From assembly GCA_964629015.1 (NCBI GenBank), contig CAZVMN010000005.1:1-64000 (forward strand): DNA of 64,000 nt, written 5' to 3'. Origin of the DNA: Oceanococcus sp964629015 (GTDB taxonomy: Bacteria > Pseudomonadota > Gammaproteobacteria > Nevskiales > Oceanococcaceae). Positions 49,788 to 58,136 of the stretch are shown in pieces. Position 1 is the first letter of the stretch. Every line of letters starts with the position of its first letter. Both the position numbers and the translations under genes were made by a program. The notes under the pieces were generated by a model, which saw only the letters and a program-made list of their open reading frames with translations, was not told the origin of the DNA and did no database searches.

Positions 49788-50504
49788 TCAGCGGCGTTTG
49801 AACGCATTCGCACCTGGCACGATGGCGGGTACTCGGTTGGCGTAGTCGCGATAACTGTCCCCCAGGCTCTTGCGCAAATCGGGTTCTTCCAGGGCCAGCG
49901 TGGCCACGAGGCTGTATGTCGTCATGCCCGCGGCAAACAGCAGGTGGCCGAGCGTCATGTCTGGCGTCGACCACAACGCAATGATCAGGCCGGTCTGTAT
50001 CGGGTGGCGGGCAAAACGATAGGGTCCGCGGACAGCGAATGGCGGTTCGACTGAGGCGTCCGTTGTGGCTTGACGAAAGCCGTGAAAATGAAAGACGTCG
50101 ACAGTGAATATGGACCAGAACACGATCACAAGACCGGTAGCGAATCCAGCGAACAATACAGCGCGGATGAGCGGCGATGAGAACGTCCAGATCTCCTGCG
50201 GCAGGGGCGCCCACAAGTGAACGACCGTGGCCAAGGTCAGACCCGACATCAGCATGTAAACACCGCGCTCGGCTTTGCTGGACACAATTTGCACCCACCA
50301 TTGTTTGAAGCGTGGGCGCGCCATCAGGCTATGGATAGCGCCGAAACCGAGTAGCAGGCCCAGATTGATGCTCAGCGCCGAGACGAGCCCGGCAGGGTCT
50401 CCCCGATCGATGCCCAAAGCGCCAAGGTTCAGTAGAAAAAGAACCAAAGCGCCCTGTGCAGCCAGCGCCACCAGTACACCAATCAGTGTCACGACCAATG
50501 CCAT
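49788..50504 (-). CDS. NnrU/ICMT-like membrane methyltransferase (possible methanethiol S-methyltransferase)
   Basis: 238 residues from the ATG at 50504, with about five to six helices. The motif AVRGPYRFARHPIQTGLI near 165-182 is the S-adenosylmethionine-binding signature (RGPY-x3-RHP-x2-G) of isoprenylcysteine methyltransferase-like proteins; EEPDLRKSLGDSYRDYANRVP near 205-225 completes it. The size and N-terminal helices fit MddA, which methylates methanethiol to dimethyl sulfide, and NnrU-like relatives. The sequence alone does not separate these. Confidence 0.75.
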   Translation of the reverse strand: MALVVTLIGVLVALAAQGALVLFLLNLGALGIDRGDPAGLVSALSINLGLLLGFGAIHSLMARPRFKQWWVQIVSSKAERGVYMLMSGLTLATVVHLWAPLPQEIWTFSSPLIRAVLFAGFATGLVIVFWSIFTVDVFHFHGFRQATTDASVEPPFAVRGPYRFARHPIQTGLIIALWSTPDMTLGHLLFAAGMTTYSLVATLALEEPDLRKSLGDSYRDYANRVPAIVPGANAFKRR

Positions 50505-50577
50505 TGTTGTCTCCTCGATAATCTCGCGAAGTCTAAGTTGGGCACTGGGGCAGCGCAATGAAATGGCTGGGCGAGAC

Positions 50578-52083
50578 TTACTCCATGCTGCCGGTTTCGA
50601 GGTACTCACCGATAGCGGTCAGAACGGCTTCCCATTCGGTTGGCGCGATCGTGTCCACCGGGTCGTTGCCGAAACGCACGCCAACCATATTGAGCGAAGG
50701 CGCCACGCTGACACGCTGGTGTCCGTAACCCGCCGCTGTGTAGTTGCCGGATTCCACGCCACCCCAATGCGGCCACATGTAGCCACGCGGACCGCCGCCG
50801 TTTTCCTTGTCATAGTTGTGTGAGGCGGCAACCCAGGCTGCTGGCACGATCTGCTTGCCATCGAGACTGCGCCCGCCGTTACGGAATAGCTCGCCGAAGC
50901 GCAGCATGTCGCGCGGGGTCGCCATCAAGCCCATAGAGGCGAAGGTATTGCCGAGGCGGTCGGTCATGACCAGGGCATCGTCCTGCATACCTGCGGGTTG
51001 CCAGATCTTCTCGGCAAGAATTTCAGCGTAAGGGCGCTGATAGACGTTCTCCAGCAGCCACGCGAGCATTTGCGCATCGCCACTGTTGTAGCGGTAGAAC
51101 TCACCCGGCGGAGAGACGCGCGTGAGGTTCAGCAGGTATTCATCGCGGGTCATGCCGTATAGGCCGTTGGAGTGGTAATCCGCGCCCATGAGGACAAGCT
51201 GTTCGGGTTGATGAACCGGCACATCAACCCAGTAGGTGCCGGATTCCATCTGCAGCAAATCCTCGACGCTGACACCATCCCAAACGGTGCCGGCGGATTC
51301 CGGGATGTACTTGGCGATGGGGTCGTAAATGGAATCCACCAGCCCTTCCGACACCGCGATGCCGACCAGCGATGTGGTCACCGATTTGGTCACCGACCAC
51401 ATGTGTGCACGGGTGTTGAGGTTAAAACCGTTCTGGTAGGCGTCGTAGATGAATTGGCCGTCGTGCATGAAAGCGATCGCATTGGTCGATCCGCTCTGCA
51501 TGTATTGCTCGACGGTGCGGGTGCGACCGTTGATCTCGTAGGTCAACTGGCTTAGATCGATCGGCGATTCGGGGAGTGCAGTGGCGCTTGGGTTGGCTTT
51601 GACCACTTGCGTTGGCAGGATCACGATGACCGTTGTGGCATCGACCGGCAGCAACAGAATGGACATCTCGCCGTCCATGGTGTCTTGCAGCAAACGCAAG
51701 GGTTGCCCGCCATCCAGCAACAAGTTGGCGCGTGCCTGCAGCAAGTCCATCAGCGGGCCCACGCCGGGTGTGAGCTCATTGGGCGTTGGGTAGAGTCTGC
51801 CCAGATGCATGGCGACAGCGTCGCCCAGCCCGTTGGGTAAGGTGGCGAGTGAGCTGAGGATTTGCGTCGGGTCGGTTGGCAGTGAGTAGAGGCCCGCACG
51901 TTCGACCATGTGCACGAGTTCTTCAGCCAGGATTACGCCTTCGTTGGGCGGTTCGGCTGCGGGGGTGTCGGTGTCGCTATCTCGTGAATCGGCCTGGCTT
52001 TGGCTGACGCCACCTTGGCAGGCTGAGAGCAAAAGGGCAGTGGCGCACACGCTCACTGCACCACGCCAGAAGGCTGGTTTCAT
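50578..52083 (-). CDS. serine hydrolase lipoprotein (class C beta-lactamase-like)
   Basis: 501 residues. The signal peptide ends in the lipobox LLLSAC, so it is lipid-anchored. After an acidic linker and an N-terminal domain of about 120 residues, the penicillin-binding-protein-like hydrolase has the catalytic SVTK (S-x-x-K, in HMWSVTKSVTTSLVG) near 228 and the YNS (Y-x-N-like) motif in FYRYNSGDAQ near 340. The third motif is probably YGHQRVSV near 462. Similar proteins hydrolyse esters or D-peptides; resistance to beta-lactams is not implied. It is 73 bp from the methyltransferase gene on the same strand. Confidence 0.87.
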   Translation of the reverse strand: MKPAFWRGAVSVCATALLLSACQGGVSQSQADSRDSDTDTPAAEPPNEGVILAEELVHMVERAGLYSLPTDPTQILSSLATLPNGLGDAVAMHLGRLYPTPNELTPGVGPLMDLLQARANLLLDGGQPLRLLQDTMDGEMSILLLPVDATTVIVILPTQVVKANPSATALPESPIDLSQLTYEINGRTRTVEQYMQSGSTNAIAFMHDGQFIYDAYQNGFNLNTRAHMWSVTKSVTTSLVGIAVSEGLVDSIYDPIAKYIPESAGTVWDGVSVEDLLQMESGTYWVDVPVHQPEQLVLMGADYHSNGLYGMTRDEYLLNLTRVSPPGEFYRYNSGDAQMLAWLLENVYQRPYAEILAEKIWQPAGMQDDALVMTDRLGNTFASMGLMATPRDMLRFGELFRNGGRSLDGKQIVPAAWVAASHNYDKENGGGPRGYMWPHWGGVESGNYTAAGYGHQRVSVAPSLNMVGVRFGNDPVDTIAPTEWEAVLTAIGEYLETGSME

Positions 52084-52240
52084 GGGTTGGTCTCCTCAGT
52101 ATTATCGCGTTGTTATGCGATTGATCTTGTCACATTCAGCGCAAGCTGAACGTCGCAAATTTGCTGACTACACGATCAAGCAGCGCGATAGGTTGCGTCG
52201 CGCAGAGGAATCCGGTGTGGTTTTTGGCCAGATCGACGGC

Positions 52241-52828
52241 TTAGGCCGAGGCGAACAGAAAGGCGTCAGCGGAGGATGATGATGAGACGGTGCGATGTCC
52301 TTCGCCGGGTCGCAGCGGCCGCGGCGGTTCCTTATCGAGCAGAAGCGCACCACGAATGCGCCCTTCATGTGCCCAGTACGGCGCATACACGTGAATCTCA
52401 TCTTCAGGCACGGTGATGAAGCGGATGCGACCTTCGATCATCAAGGGCAGGTGCGTCAGCCACTCGATCGGGGTTTCATCCAGGCCCAGTGATTCGGCCA
52501 AAACCCCACAGCTTTGCCACCAGGCGCAAGCGGCGCCGAACTTGAAGATCGATGTCGTGGTGGCCGGTGTGCGCACACCAAAAGCTTCGCGGCCTTTCTT
52601 GCTGCGCGGGATCAAATAGATGCCTCGCAGCGGCGTGCTGCCACCACGTTTCGTGGGGGTGCGTTGAATCTGTGCGTGCTGATCGGCTTCAAGCTTTTGC
52701 TGGCTGAGCTCGATTTCAAGCGCGCGAGCTTCTTCAAGAGTGGCCGCGTATCGCTGAACCAGTTTCCCGTCGATGTACTTGCTGGCGCGGACCAAATTGC
52801 CCCAGTTGGGGTGTTGGGCGATTCCCAT
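52241..52828 (-). CDS. uncharacterised protein with AP2-like N-terminal segment
   Basis: About 195 residues from an ATG at 52828 (a TTG at 52858 is also open); neither has a ribosome site. The N-terminus NLVRASKYIDGKLVQRYAATLEEARALEIELSQQ resembles the three-stranded AP2-like/integrase arm fold. The remainder has IYLIPRSKKGREAFGVRTP, a tryptophan-rich centre (CAWWQSCG, IEWLTHLP) and a serine-rich tail. I do not recognise a family. Isolated, with a long upstream gap carrying palindromes. Confidence 0.55.
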   Translation of the reverse strand: MGIAQHPNWGNLVRASKYIDGKLVQRYAATLEEARALEIELSQQKLEADQHAQIQRTPTKRGGSTPLRGIYLIPRSKKGREAFGVRTPATTTSIFKFGAACAWWQSCGVLAESLGLDETPIEWLTHLPLMIEGRIRFITVPEDEIHVYAPYWAHEGRIRGALLLDKEPPRPLRPGEGHRTVSSSSSADAFLFASA

Positions 52829-53275
52829 GGTGTGAGTGCCGTTTGCGATTGAGTTCAAGACGTGAATGCAGCACTTAAAGAGAGGCTGCTAGAAGCGAAA
52901 CGATACTATCGAAAACGATAGGCGTCACATTTTAGGCGATAAGCGGTGTCTGTGCGCCAGGCGTTTGAGCGGTTTTTTTCGACAGCGGTCAGTCAGGTCG
53001 CCAGCTTCGACGAATCGACAGGCCTGCAAACTTTGCACGCGAAACTATCGGAACAGATAGCTGTGTCTTGAGTCGTGTCGTGGCATTCTATTTTCACCGG
53101 TCGCAAAGCCAATTTTGTGAGAACGATACGGTCTGGGGAACGCTGGGGACGTCGTCGCTCATTGGGAGATGAGCATGTCTTCAGTGCGGTCGCTAGAAGC
53201 ACCAACGACGCTACGGTGTCGTTTGATAAAGCGGCCTTGCAACACGACTAAAAACGAGAGAATTAGGGGTATTCC
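52829..53275. other. 447-bp gap with two near-identical palindromes
   Basis: No convincing gene. CTATCGAAAACGATAG (52906-52921, perfect 6-bp arms) and CTATCGGAACAGATAG (53045-53060, 5-bp arms) match at 13 of 16 positions and sit 139 bp apart; AAACGATA also occurs twice (52898, 52913). They look like operators for a dimeric repressor serving the leftward orphan gene or the rightward beta-barrel genes. AGGGG before 53276 is the ribosome site of the first barrel gene. Confidence 0.45.
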
Positions 53276-53887
53276 ATGGCAAATCTCGCACGCGTGGCGC
53301 TGCTTGCATCGTGGTTTTTTTCGGCAGCAGCAACGGCTTCAGCCGGCAATATTCAGATTGCTTTGATTTCTGACTCGACGTTGGAGGGTGAAAGCGGCAG
53401 CAGTGAGCTGGACGGCGACGGCATGTCCATCAGTGCAAGGATCTCGCCGTTCGAGAATGGCGTCACGTTCTACGCCGACTACTTTGATCGTGAGTACGAA
53501 GAGATTCTGGATACCAAACAAACCCGTTTGGGTATTGGTTGGTCAGGAGACGCTGAGCGCTTGGCCTACTGGTTGAACGCAAACTTTGAGCAGATCAAAT
53601 ACGACATCGGTGATGCCGATGGGTTTGGTCTTCATGGCGGCTTGTCGTTTGTGTTGCTCGAACGTTTGAAAATCTATGGCGAGCTGGGTGGATACTCGGT
53701 TGAAGGTGACGGGGCTGATATCACTGCCGAAGAGTATGCGATTGGGCTGGCATTTCAGGCCAACTCGGAGCTTTCTCTGTTCGTCGATATGCGCTCGCAG
53801 TCTTTGGATTTCGAGTATGGCGACGGCAGTCCGGACGAAGAGTTGTCAATCGACGACATAAGAATTGGTATTGGCATCGACTTCTGA
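53276..53887 (+). CDS. small outer-membrane beta-barrel protein, first of tandem pair
   Basis: 203 residues. A signal peptide ends near ATASA (residue 22). About eight to ten amphipathic strands follow, e.g. VTFYADYFDREYE, TRLGIGWSG, LKIYGELGGYSVE and LSLFVDMRSQSLDFEYG, and it ends IRIGIGIDF with terminal phenylalanine, a typical small outer-membrane barrel. Acidic loops (GDGADITAEE) may bind cations. Nearly the same length and layout as the next gene, so a tandem duplication. Function unknown. Confidence 0.8.
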   Translation: MANLARVALLASWFFSAAATASAGNIQIALISDSTLEGESGSSELDGDGMSISARISPFENGVTFYADYFDREYEEILDTKQTRLGIGWSGDAERLAYWLNANFEQIKYDIGDADGFGLHGGLSFVLLERLKIYGELGGYSVEGDGADITAEEYAIGLAFQANSELSLFVDMRSQSLDFEYGDGSPDEELSIDDIRIGIGIDF

Positions 53888-53994
53888 CGTCTTGGGCAGA
53901 CAACAGACAACGTCGACGCATTTTTTTGAGCTGACATCATCGCCTGGGGAGTGGGTGGTGTAAGCACAGCTATCGTTGAAACTAGGGGGAAATA

Positions 53995-54606
53995 ATGAGG
54001 GTGGTTATGTTGGCCGTGCTCGGCATGACGGCATGTTTTTCCAGCGTGGTATCCGCCGCGTCAGGGAGTTTGCAGTTGGGGGTCATCGCAGACTCCAAAC
54101 TTGAGGATGACAACTACGGTGGCGAGGCGGACGGTGATGGCTTTTCCATCAATGCGTCTGTTACGCCCAATGACACTGGCCTGTTACTTTTCGCCGGTTA
54201 CATCGATCGCGAGTACGAGAACGTTCTTGACGTTAAGCAAACCCGTCTCGGGGGCGGTTGGTCCGGCGTCAATGATCGATTGGGCTTCTGGGCTGGTGTG
54301 AACTTTGAACGTTTGTCCGACGACGTCAGTGACGCTGACGGTATCGGGTTTCGCGGCGGTTTGTCGCTGGCGATAGCCGAGCAACTGACTGTTTACGGTG
54401 AACTCGGAAGCTATGTGCTTTCTGGTGATGGGGCTGATATCACGGGTGGTGAATTTGCGATCGGCCTGGCGATTAATGCCACTGAGCAGATATCGATCTT
54501 TGCAGACGTCCGCGCTCAAGCGCTGGAGTTTGAGTACGACCTTGGCGGACCCAACGACGAGTACTCGATTGTTGATCTGCGTCTCGGCATGGGGTTCTTC
54601 TTCTGA
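53995..54606 (+). CDS. small outer-membrane beta-barrel protein, second of tandem pair
   Basis: 203 residues, paralogue of the preceding gene. A signal peptide ends near SAASG. Shared blocks include (Y/I)DREYE, DVKQTRLGGGWSG, SDADGIGFRGGLS, VYGELGSYVLSGDGADITGGEFAIGLA in shorter pieces, and the same C-terminal (L/I)GMGFFF-type ending. Divergence between the two copies is large enough to show the duplication is old. The stop overlaps the PEGA lipoprotein start by one base (TGATG). Confidence 0.8.
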   Translation: MRVVMLAVLGMTACFSSVVSAASGSLQLGVIADSKLEDDNYGGEADGDGFSINASVTPNDTGLLLFAGYIDREYENVLDVKQTRLGGGWSGVNDRLGFWAGVNFERLSDDVSDADGIGFRGGLSLAIAEQLTVYGELGSYVLSGDGADITGGEFAIGLAINATEQISIFADVRAQALEFEYDLGGPNDEYSIVDLRLGMGFFF

Positions 54607-55412
54607 TGGGTGCGTTAAGAATTCAAGGCCTGGCGTGCCTCATCGCCTCCGCGGCGCTCAGCGCAGGCTGTGCCAGCATCGTCAGTGGCGGTAAGCAAAC
54701 GCTGACTGTCGATTCCGAACCGAGTGGCGCTGACATCGTATTCCAAGGCAGCAATATTGCGACGACGCCAGCTCAGGTCAAACTGCCTCGCGAGCGCGGT
54801 GGAGTGATACTCACGTTGAAAAAAGAGGGTTATCACGACGCCACGTTGAATCCTGGCACATCGACCAATGCCTGGCTTTTCGGCAACATCATTTTTGGTG
54901 GCTTGATTGGCTCGACCATTGATTTGGCCACGGGTGCCAGCGTCGAATATGCACCGGACATGTATCTCGTTACGCTGACGCCGGAAGAAGCGCGTGACAA
55001 CAGCGCCAAACCTTTCCATATCCCGGTGTCGCAGCAGTCCGAGATCAAGAACTTCATTCTCGCCGCGTTTGAGCCGTTGATGGACGACATTCTGGTCGGG
55101 CATGGGCGTCATTTGGATACGCTTTACTCACGCCTACAGATTGCGGAAGAGGATCGTCCGGTCGCTTTGAAGAAGCTGCGCTCGATCCTGACGTTGAGCG
55201 AGGGCGATGTGCTTCATTTCGCCAATCAGGTTCTGCATCACTTCCCACCGCCAGATGAGCCTTCGAGCCCGGAAAGCACACCGTCGCCGCAGCCGACACC
55301 CAGCCCTCAACCCGGCGACAACTGGCGTAACGGTGGGCGGGCCATGGCGACACCCACACCCTTTGCGACGCCGTCACCAAGCCCATCAAACTCCGCAAAG
55401 AGATTCTTTTAG
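54606..55412 (+). CDS. PEGA-domain lipoprotein with DUF3015-like region and Pro-rich tail
   Basis: 268 residues. The lipobox LSAGC (C22) follows a short signal. A PEGA-like surface domain (about 30-75) has LTVDSEPSGADIVFQG and TPAQVKLPRERGGVILTLKKEGY; a membrane-active glycine-rich segment FGNIIFGGLIGSTIDLATG follows. FILAAFEPLMDDILVGHGRHLDTLY resembles DUF3015. The tail is a low-complexity Pro/Ser/Thr stretch (TPSPQPTPSPQPG) that could cross peptidoglycan. Translationally coupled to the tandem barrel gene, so probably their partner. Confidence 0.72.
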   Translation: MGALRIQGLACLIASAALSAGCASIVSGGKQTLTVDSEPSGADIVFQGSNIATTPAQVKLPRERGGVILTLKKEGYHDATLNPGTSTNAWLFGNIIFGGLIGSTIDLATGASVEYAPDMYLVTLTPEEARDNSAKPFHIPVSQQSEIKNFILAAFEPLMDDILVGHGRHLDTLYSRLQIAEEDRPVALKKLRSILTLSEGDVLHFANQVLHHFPPPDEPSSPESTPSPQPTPSPQPGDNWRNGGRAMATPTPFATPSPSPSNSAKRFF

Positions 55413-55500
55413 GATTGTTTGCGACATGAGTGCAGCCTGCAGTGTGCTCGAAGTGCATCGCAGGCTTTTGATGATTCCAGCTTTGGCAGAGGCGCCTCGG

Positions 55501-56178
55501 TTACCGTGCGAAGTTGCTTGAGGCGCCATTGTTGCTGCTGAGTATCTGCCGCGGCGCGAGCCCGAATTGCCTGCGGAACGAGCTCGAAAAGTGGGATGAA
55601 CTGGAAAAACCGTTGGCGTGGGCGGCATTCGTTAGAGTGTGACCTTGGACTGTGTCATGAGCGGTTCGCAGCAAGCGCATCCACAGTCTGTACTGGCGTA
55701 GGCGAAGGCCAGTTTGCGATGCGAACAGGTGCTGCAGTCTGGATTCAGACAGGGCAAGCTGTTTCGCCAGCGTGCTAATGGGCTGATTCTCGAGCAGGCT
55801 GGCGTCCACCATCTCGGCAGCGGCGATCACGCGTTGATCGATTCCGGCATGCGCCAGTGATCGTCTGTCGGTCCACATATCAGGGTCTAAGGACAGATCT
55901 TGATTCAAACGGCGGATCCAGTGTTCCGCATCAATGTGTGGTGTCACTACGTCACCCGTTCGCGCCGCCGGTGCGCCCAGGACAGGGTCGAGCAATACGA
56001 CGCCGACACGCGTATCGGGCGCATGGAGTATGTGTCTGGTCCCCGCAGGAATGACCGCGCTGCTTCCCGTGTGAGTCTGGCCGCTGGTGGCTACGCAGAC
56101 ACTTAACCTGTCATCCAATCCAAATAGCCATGTCTCGCAACAGTGCGAATGCCACTGCGTCTGCGGCAAGTAGCCCAC
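55501..56178 (-). CDS. AraC-family regulator with uncertain start
   Basis: 225 residues counted from a GTG at 56178. A cupin-like sensor part (about 1-90) is followed by a C-terminal AraC helix-turn-helix pair (about 125-225) with ISTLAKQLALSESRLQHLFASQTG and LTNAAHANGFSSSSHFSSSFRRQFG. The reading frame stays open upstream of the GTG for about 30 codons with only CTG and ATT as possible starts, and that GTG lies inside what looks like a first beta strand. So the true start is probably non-standard or the N-terminus is damaged. Divergent from the nitrilase gene, its likely target. Confidence 0.75.
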   Translation of the reverse strand: MGYLPQTQWHSHCCETWLFGLDDRLSVCVATSGQTHTGSSAVIPAGTRHILHAPDTRVGVVLLDPVLGAPAARTGDVVTPHIDAEHWIRRLNQDLSLDPDMWTDRRSLAHAGIDQRVIAAAEMVDASLLENQPISTLAKQLALSESRLQHLFASQTGLRLRQYRLWMRLLRTAHDTVQGHTLTNAAHANGFSSSSHFSSSFRRQFGLAPRQILSSNNGASSNFAR

Positions 56179-56287
56179 GTAGATGAGTGTTCGGCCTGCG
56201 GCGTGAATCTGGTTTGATAGCAGAATCTTGAAAGTCTCCCCGGGACATTCAGGCCAATATTAGCCGGTGTTGTTGTCGGAGAACGAA

Positions 56288-57298
56288 ATGGTCAGGGCGG
56301 TTGAGAAGGGTCAGCAAACAATGCGCGTTGCTGCGGTGCAGATGAATGCGGCGGTAGGCGATGCGCCCAGCAACATCGCTCATGCGGAGCGCCGCATCGA
56401 AGAAGCGTTTCGGGCTGGGGCGCAGATTGTCGCGTTGCCGGAATTCTTTACCGGCGCGATTGCGCCGGTGAGGCAAACTTCGGATTGCGTGTTGCCGGCT
56501 AACAATGCCGCAATCGACATGATGGGGCGTCTCGCCCAGCGGTATTCCGGATGGGTGGGTGGTTCGATGTTGATCGAAGATCAAGGTGAGATCTACAACC
56601 GTTACATTTTCGCGGAACCGCAAGGGCGTTTGCACAGCCACGACAAAGATCTGCCGACCATGTGGGAACGTGCTTTTTATCGTGGTGGTCAGGATGATGG
56701 TGTGTGGGACACCGAATTGGGCGGCGTTGGAGCCGCCGTCTGCTGGGAGTTGATTCGCACTCAGACGGTCAAGCGCATGCGTGGCCGGGTCAAACTGGCG
56801 ATGACTGGCACCCACTGGTGGACGTTGCCGGACAACTGGCTCGGGCCGGTGCGAAAAGCCTTGGCGTCTATTGGTCAGTACAACCGTTATCTGAGCGAGC
56901 AGGCGCCGGTGGAATTCGCACGTCGCCTGGGTGCGCCGGTCGTTCAGGCGTCACACTGTGGCAAGGTAGGCGGGCAATTCAGTCTTGGTTTGGGGGTCAC
57001 CGTTCCTTACGACACGTGCTTTGTCGGCGCGACCCAGATCGTTGACAGCTACGGGCATGTGCTGGCTAGTCGCAGCGCGTTCGAGGGGCCGGGTACCGTG
57101 TACGCGGATGTGGCGCTCACAATCAATGAGCCTGTGTCAGAGGATGATATGAATCGTTTTTGGATTCCGGAATTGCCGTTGTTTCTTAAAGCTTACTGGC
57201 ACCAGCAGAACTGGGTGAGTGAACCAATTTATCAACGCACGGCGCGAGCGGCGGGTATCAACGCTGCGCTCCGCAATACAAGGGAAGTGGAGTCATGA
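56288..57298 (+). CDS. nitrilase-superfamily carbon-nitrogen hydrolase
   Basis: 336 residues from the ATG at 56288, which has GGAG six bases before it. The catalytic triad is visible: E in ALPEFFTG near 55, K in SHDKDLPT near 120, and C in GAAVCWELIR near 155. It hydrolyses an amide or nitrile C-N bond in the cytoplasm. Which branch (amidase, nitrilase, carbamoylase) is unclear. The stop overlaps a small membrane protein gene (ATGA). A divergent AraC-type gene suggests induction by substrate. Confidence 0.87.
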   Translation: MVRAVEKGQQTMRVAAVQMNAAVGDAPSNIAHAERRIEEAFRAGAQIVALPEFFTGAIAPVRQTSDCVLPANNAAIDMMGRLAQRYSGWVGGSMLIEDQGEIYNRYIFAEPQGRLHSHDKDLPTMWERAFYRGGQDDGVWDTELGGVGAAVCWELIRTQTVKRMRGRVKLAMTGTHWWTLPDNWLGPVRKALASIGQYNRYLSEQAPVEFARRLGAPVVQASHCGKVGGQFSLGLGVTVPYDTCFVGATQIVDSYGHVLASRSAFEGPGTVYADVALTINEPVSEDDMNRFWIPELPLFLKAYWHQQNWVSEPIYQRTARAAGINAALRNTREVES

Positions 57299-57723
57299 CA
57301 GCCGATCATTTTGCTTTGCTCAGTGCCGGGAGCTTTCTGCTCGTCGGTATGCTGACCGGTGTGTGGAAGTACGCGCATATGGCGCGCTCGGAAAGCGCGA
57401 CTGCGCCGGTCTATGTGGATATCTGTCATCGCACCTCATTGTTGTACGCGTTTGCCTGCTTGGTGCTCCAGCAGTTGGCGCTGGGGAGTCGCTTTGATCC
57501 ACTAACCAACTTGTGGGCGACGATCGTGCCGATCGTGTTTTTCGCTTTGGCTGTATTGAGCTACGCGATTCACGGGTTGCTGCAGGACACCGACAATCAG
57601 CTCAGGAAGCCGCATGTGCTCGGCACGCGAACCTTGCCGCCATGGATGTTGCGCCTGTTCATGGTCTCGCTGATTGCCGGGGAGATCGGTGGAACCTTGG
57701 TTCTGCTCGCCGGTAACGTTTAG
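57295..57723 (+). CDS. four-helix membrane protein, unknown function
   Basis: 142 residues with four predicted helices (about 7-28, 45-65, 75-97, 117-138). The sequence KYAHMARSESATAPVYVDICHRTSLLYAFA between helices 1 and 2 has histidines that might bind haem or metal. No family name is certain. ATGA overlap with the nitrilase gene means co-translation; a role with the hydrolase is possible but not shown. Confidence 0.72.
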   Translation: MTADHFALLSAGSFLLVGMLTGVWKYAHMARSESATAPVYVDICHRTSLLYAFACLVLQQLALGSRFDPLTNLWATIVPIVFFALAVLSYAIHGLLQDTDNQLRKPHVLGTRTLPPWMLRLFMVSLIAGEIGGTLVLLAGNV

Positions 57724-57797
57724 CGAGCCTGCAGTTCAGTCAGCACATACGCTAGTCTGGATCGATTCGCGTCAAACATTCGGGGGTGGGGTTTTCT

Positions 57798-58121
57798 ATG
57801 CAGATTTACCGAAGTCTTATTGCTTTGCTCGGTGTTGGTTTCGCATTGGCTTTCATGCTGATGGTTGTGCCGCCCTTGATCGCGTCCGGTGATGTGATCG
57901 GGGCCTTTGCGGCAGGTTTCGTGAATCCCTATGCGTCAGGTTATGCGTTGGATGCCATTGTCTGTTGGTGCATTCTGGCGGTCTGGGTTGTTCAGGAAGC
58001 CCGGCAATTGAACGTGCGCTACGGCTGGGTCGCGCTGGTGCTGGGCATTGCGCCGGGTGTGGCAACCGGGTTTGCGCTTTACCTGTTGCTCCGGGCGCAT
58101 CAGCTCAAAAACCGCGCGTAA
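57798..58121 (+). CDS. DUF2834 membrane protein
   Basis: 107 residues from the ATG at 57798 (a GTG at 57786 is in frame). Three helices; the central stretch AAGFVNPYASGYALDAIVCWCILAVWVVQEARQLNVRYGW, seen here as FVNPYASGYALDA and VVQEARQLN, fits DUF2834. Function unknown. It ends 15 bp from the convergent mtnA stop. Confidence 0.75.
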   Translation: MQIYRSLIALLGVGFALAFMLMVVPPLIASGDVIGAFAAGFVNPYASGYALDAIVCWCILAVWVVQEARQLNVRYGWVALVLGIAPGVATGFALYLLLRAHQLKNRA

Positions 58122-58136
58122 GACGTTTGCGTTGGC

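Noticed and set aside
50578..52083. Beta-lactam resistance gene
   Set aside because: The SxxK serine-hydrolase fold is shared by many esterases and peptidases; nothing here singles out a beta-lactamase.
53169..53366. Small open frame before the first barrel gene
   Set aside because: Overlaps the well-supported barrel gene in another frame, with no family or ribosome site.
55260..55330. Possible tandem repeat or CRISPR-like unit
   Set aside because: It is the Pro/Ser/Thr low-complexity tail (SPQPTPSPQP) of the PEGA lipoprotein, not a spaced repeat array.
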